From Lamellibrachia satsuma (lineage: Eukaryota > Annelida > Polychaeta > Sabellida > Siboglinidae): a DNA stretch of 64,000 nucleotides. The translations under genes were made by a program, and so were the position numbers. How positions within the stretch are numbered: position 1 is the first letter of the stretch; the number at the start of each line of letters is the position of its first letter. The notes below the pieces were generated by a model, which saw only the letters and a program-made list of their open reading frames with translations, searched no databases and was not told the origin of the DNA. The stretch is from the NCBI GenBank assembly GCA_033239005.1, contig BSQZ01000004.1, positions 13,214,007 to 13,278,006 on the forward strand, in the 5' to 3' direction. Of the stretch, positions 63,794 to 64,000 are shown in pieces.

Positions 63794-64000
63794 GGGCATG
63801 GTGGCTCAGAGGTTAGAGCGCTGGACTATCAATAGCGAGGACTGCTGCCATTTCGAAACTTTGGTGATTTCGTTCGCCCCACTTCGCCTCGGTTCACTCC
63901 GAGGTATAAATGAGTACCTGGCAATAGACAGTGATGAGATTCCAATGATGGAATTATAAGAATGAACAGCTTTTGTGCAGCAGTTGCAGCGAGGCTGGAT
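63792..64000 (+). mobile_element. tRNA-derived SINE, plus strand, cut by window end
   Basis: Head GGGGCATGGTGGCTCAGAGG, TTAGAGCGCTGGACTATCAA, then body GAGGTATAAATGAGTACCTG. The B box region is partly deleted (GAGGACTGCTGCC). Confidence 0.88.

Overview
The window is AT-rich, intron-rich animal nuclear DNA. It has spliced genes with GT-AG introns, tRNA-derived SINEs, several non-LTR retrotransposon tails, TIR transposons and large microsatellites. The protein sequences and repeat types suggest a marine invertebrate (hemichordate, echinoderm, amphioxus or lophotrochozoan). The species cannot be fixed from sequence alone.

Two conserved genes dominate and point away from each other. On the minus strand (about 2.4-20.1 kb) lies a sugar-phosphate-exchanger family transporter that matches SLC37A3. 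Fifteen coding exons with consistent phases encode 440 codons of the 12-TM protein. The TM1 core exon was not found, and the first and last exons are only candidates. On the plus strand (about 33.1 kb to beyond 62.9 kb) lies the 5' part of HUWE1, a giant HECT E3 ubiquitin ligase. It has a probable non-coding first exon with a YY1-type motif, then 20 coding exons totalling 743 codons. This covers the N-terminal DUF908/DUF913 part; the UBA, WWE and HECT domains lie beyond the window.

The most interesting content is in the HUWE1 introns, which look like a small-nucleolar-RNA nursery. (i) Five copies of a C/D-box snoRNA lie at 56.4-59.0 kb. Four carry an antisense element to the 5' end of 18S rRNA that places the methylation site on A27 (human numbering), the SNORD27/U27 function. 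Their terminal stems show compensatory changes. (ii) Eight sense-strand copies of a ~126-137 nt unit lie in introns between 37.3 and 55.1 kb. They fold as hairpin-hinge-hairpin and most end in ACA, resembling a locally amplified H/ACA snoRNA. (iii) A third intronic family has strong hairpins and is of unknown nature.

The 20-33 kb interval between the two genes is a repeat jungle. It contains a CR1-like LINE tail, a Harbinger/MADF remnant, a 0.5 kb compound microsatellite, a 61-bp ACGT-rich array (~24 copies), a 112-bp array, an RT-encoding LINE fragment, E-box-rich arrays, a duplicated ~0.5 kb block, a partial DUF4806-like gene interrupted by a TIR element, a 33-bp array and a two-copy ACGT-rich repeat. 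Short inverted CCCAGC termini at 22678 and 32435 raise the possibility of one ~9.8 kb composite element.

SLC37A3 also shows tandem repeats growing directly out of splice sites. A ~45-bp minisatellite copies an exon start with its acceptor, and a ~17-bp repeat copies a donor-like sequence.
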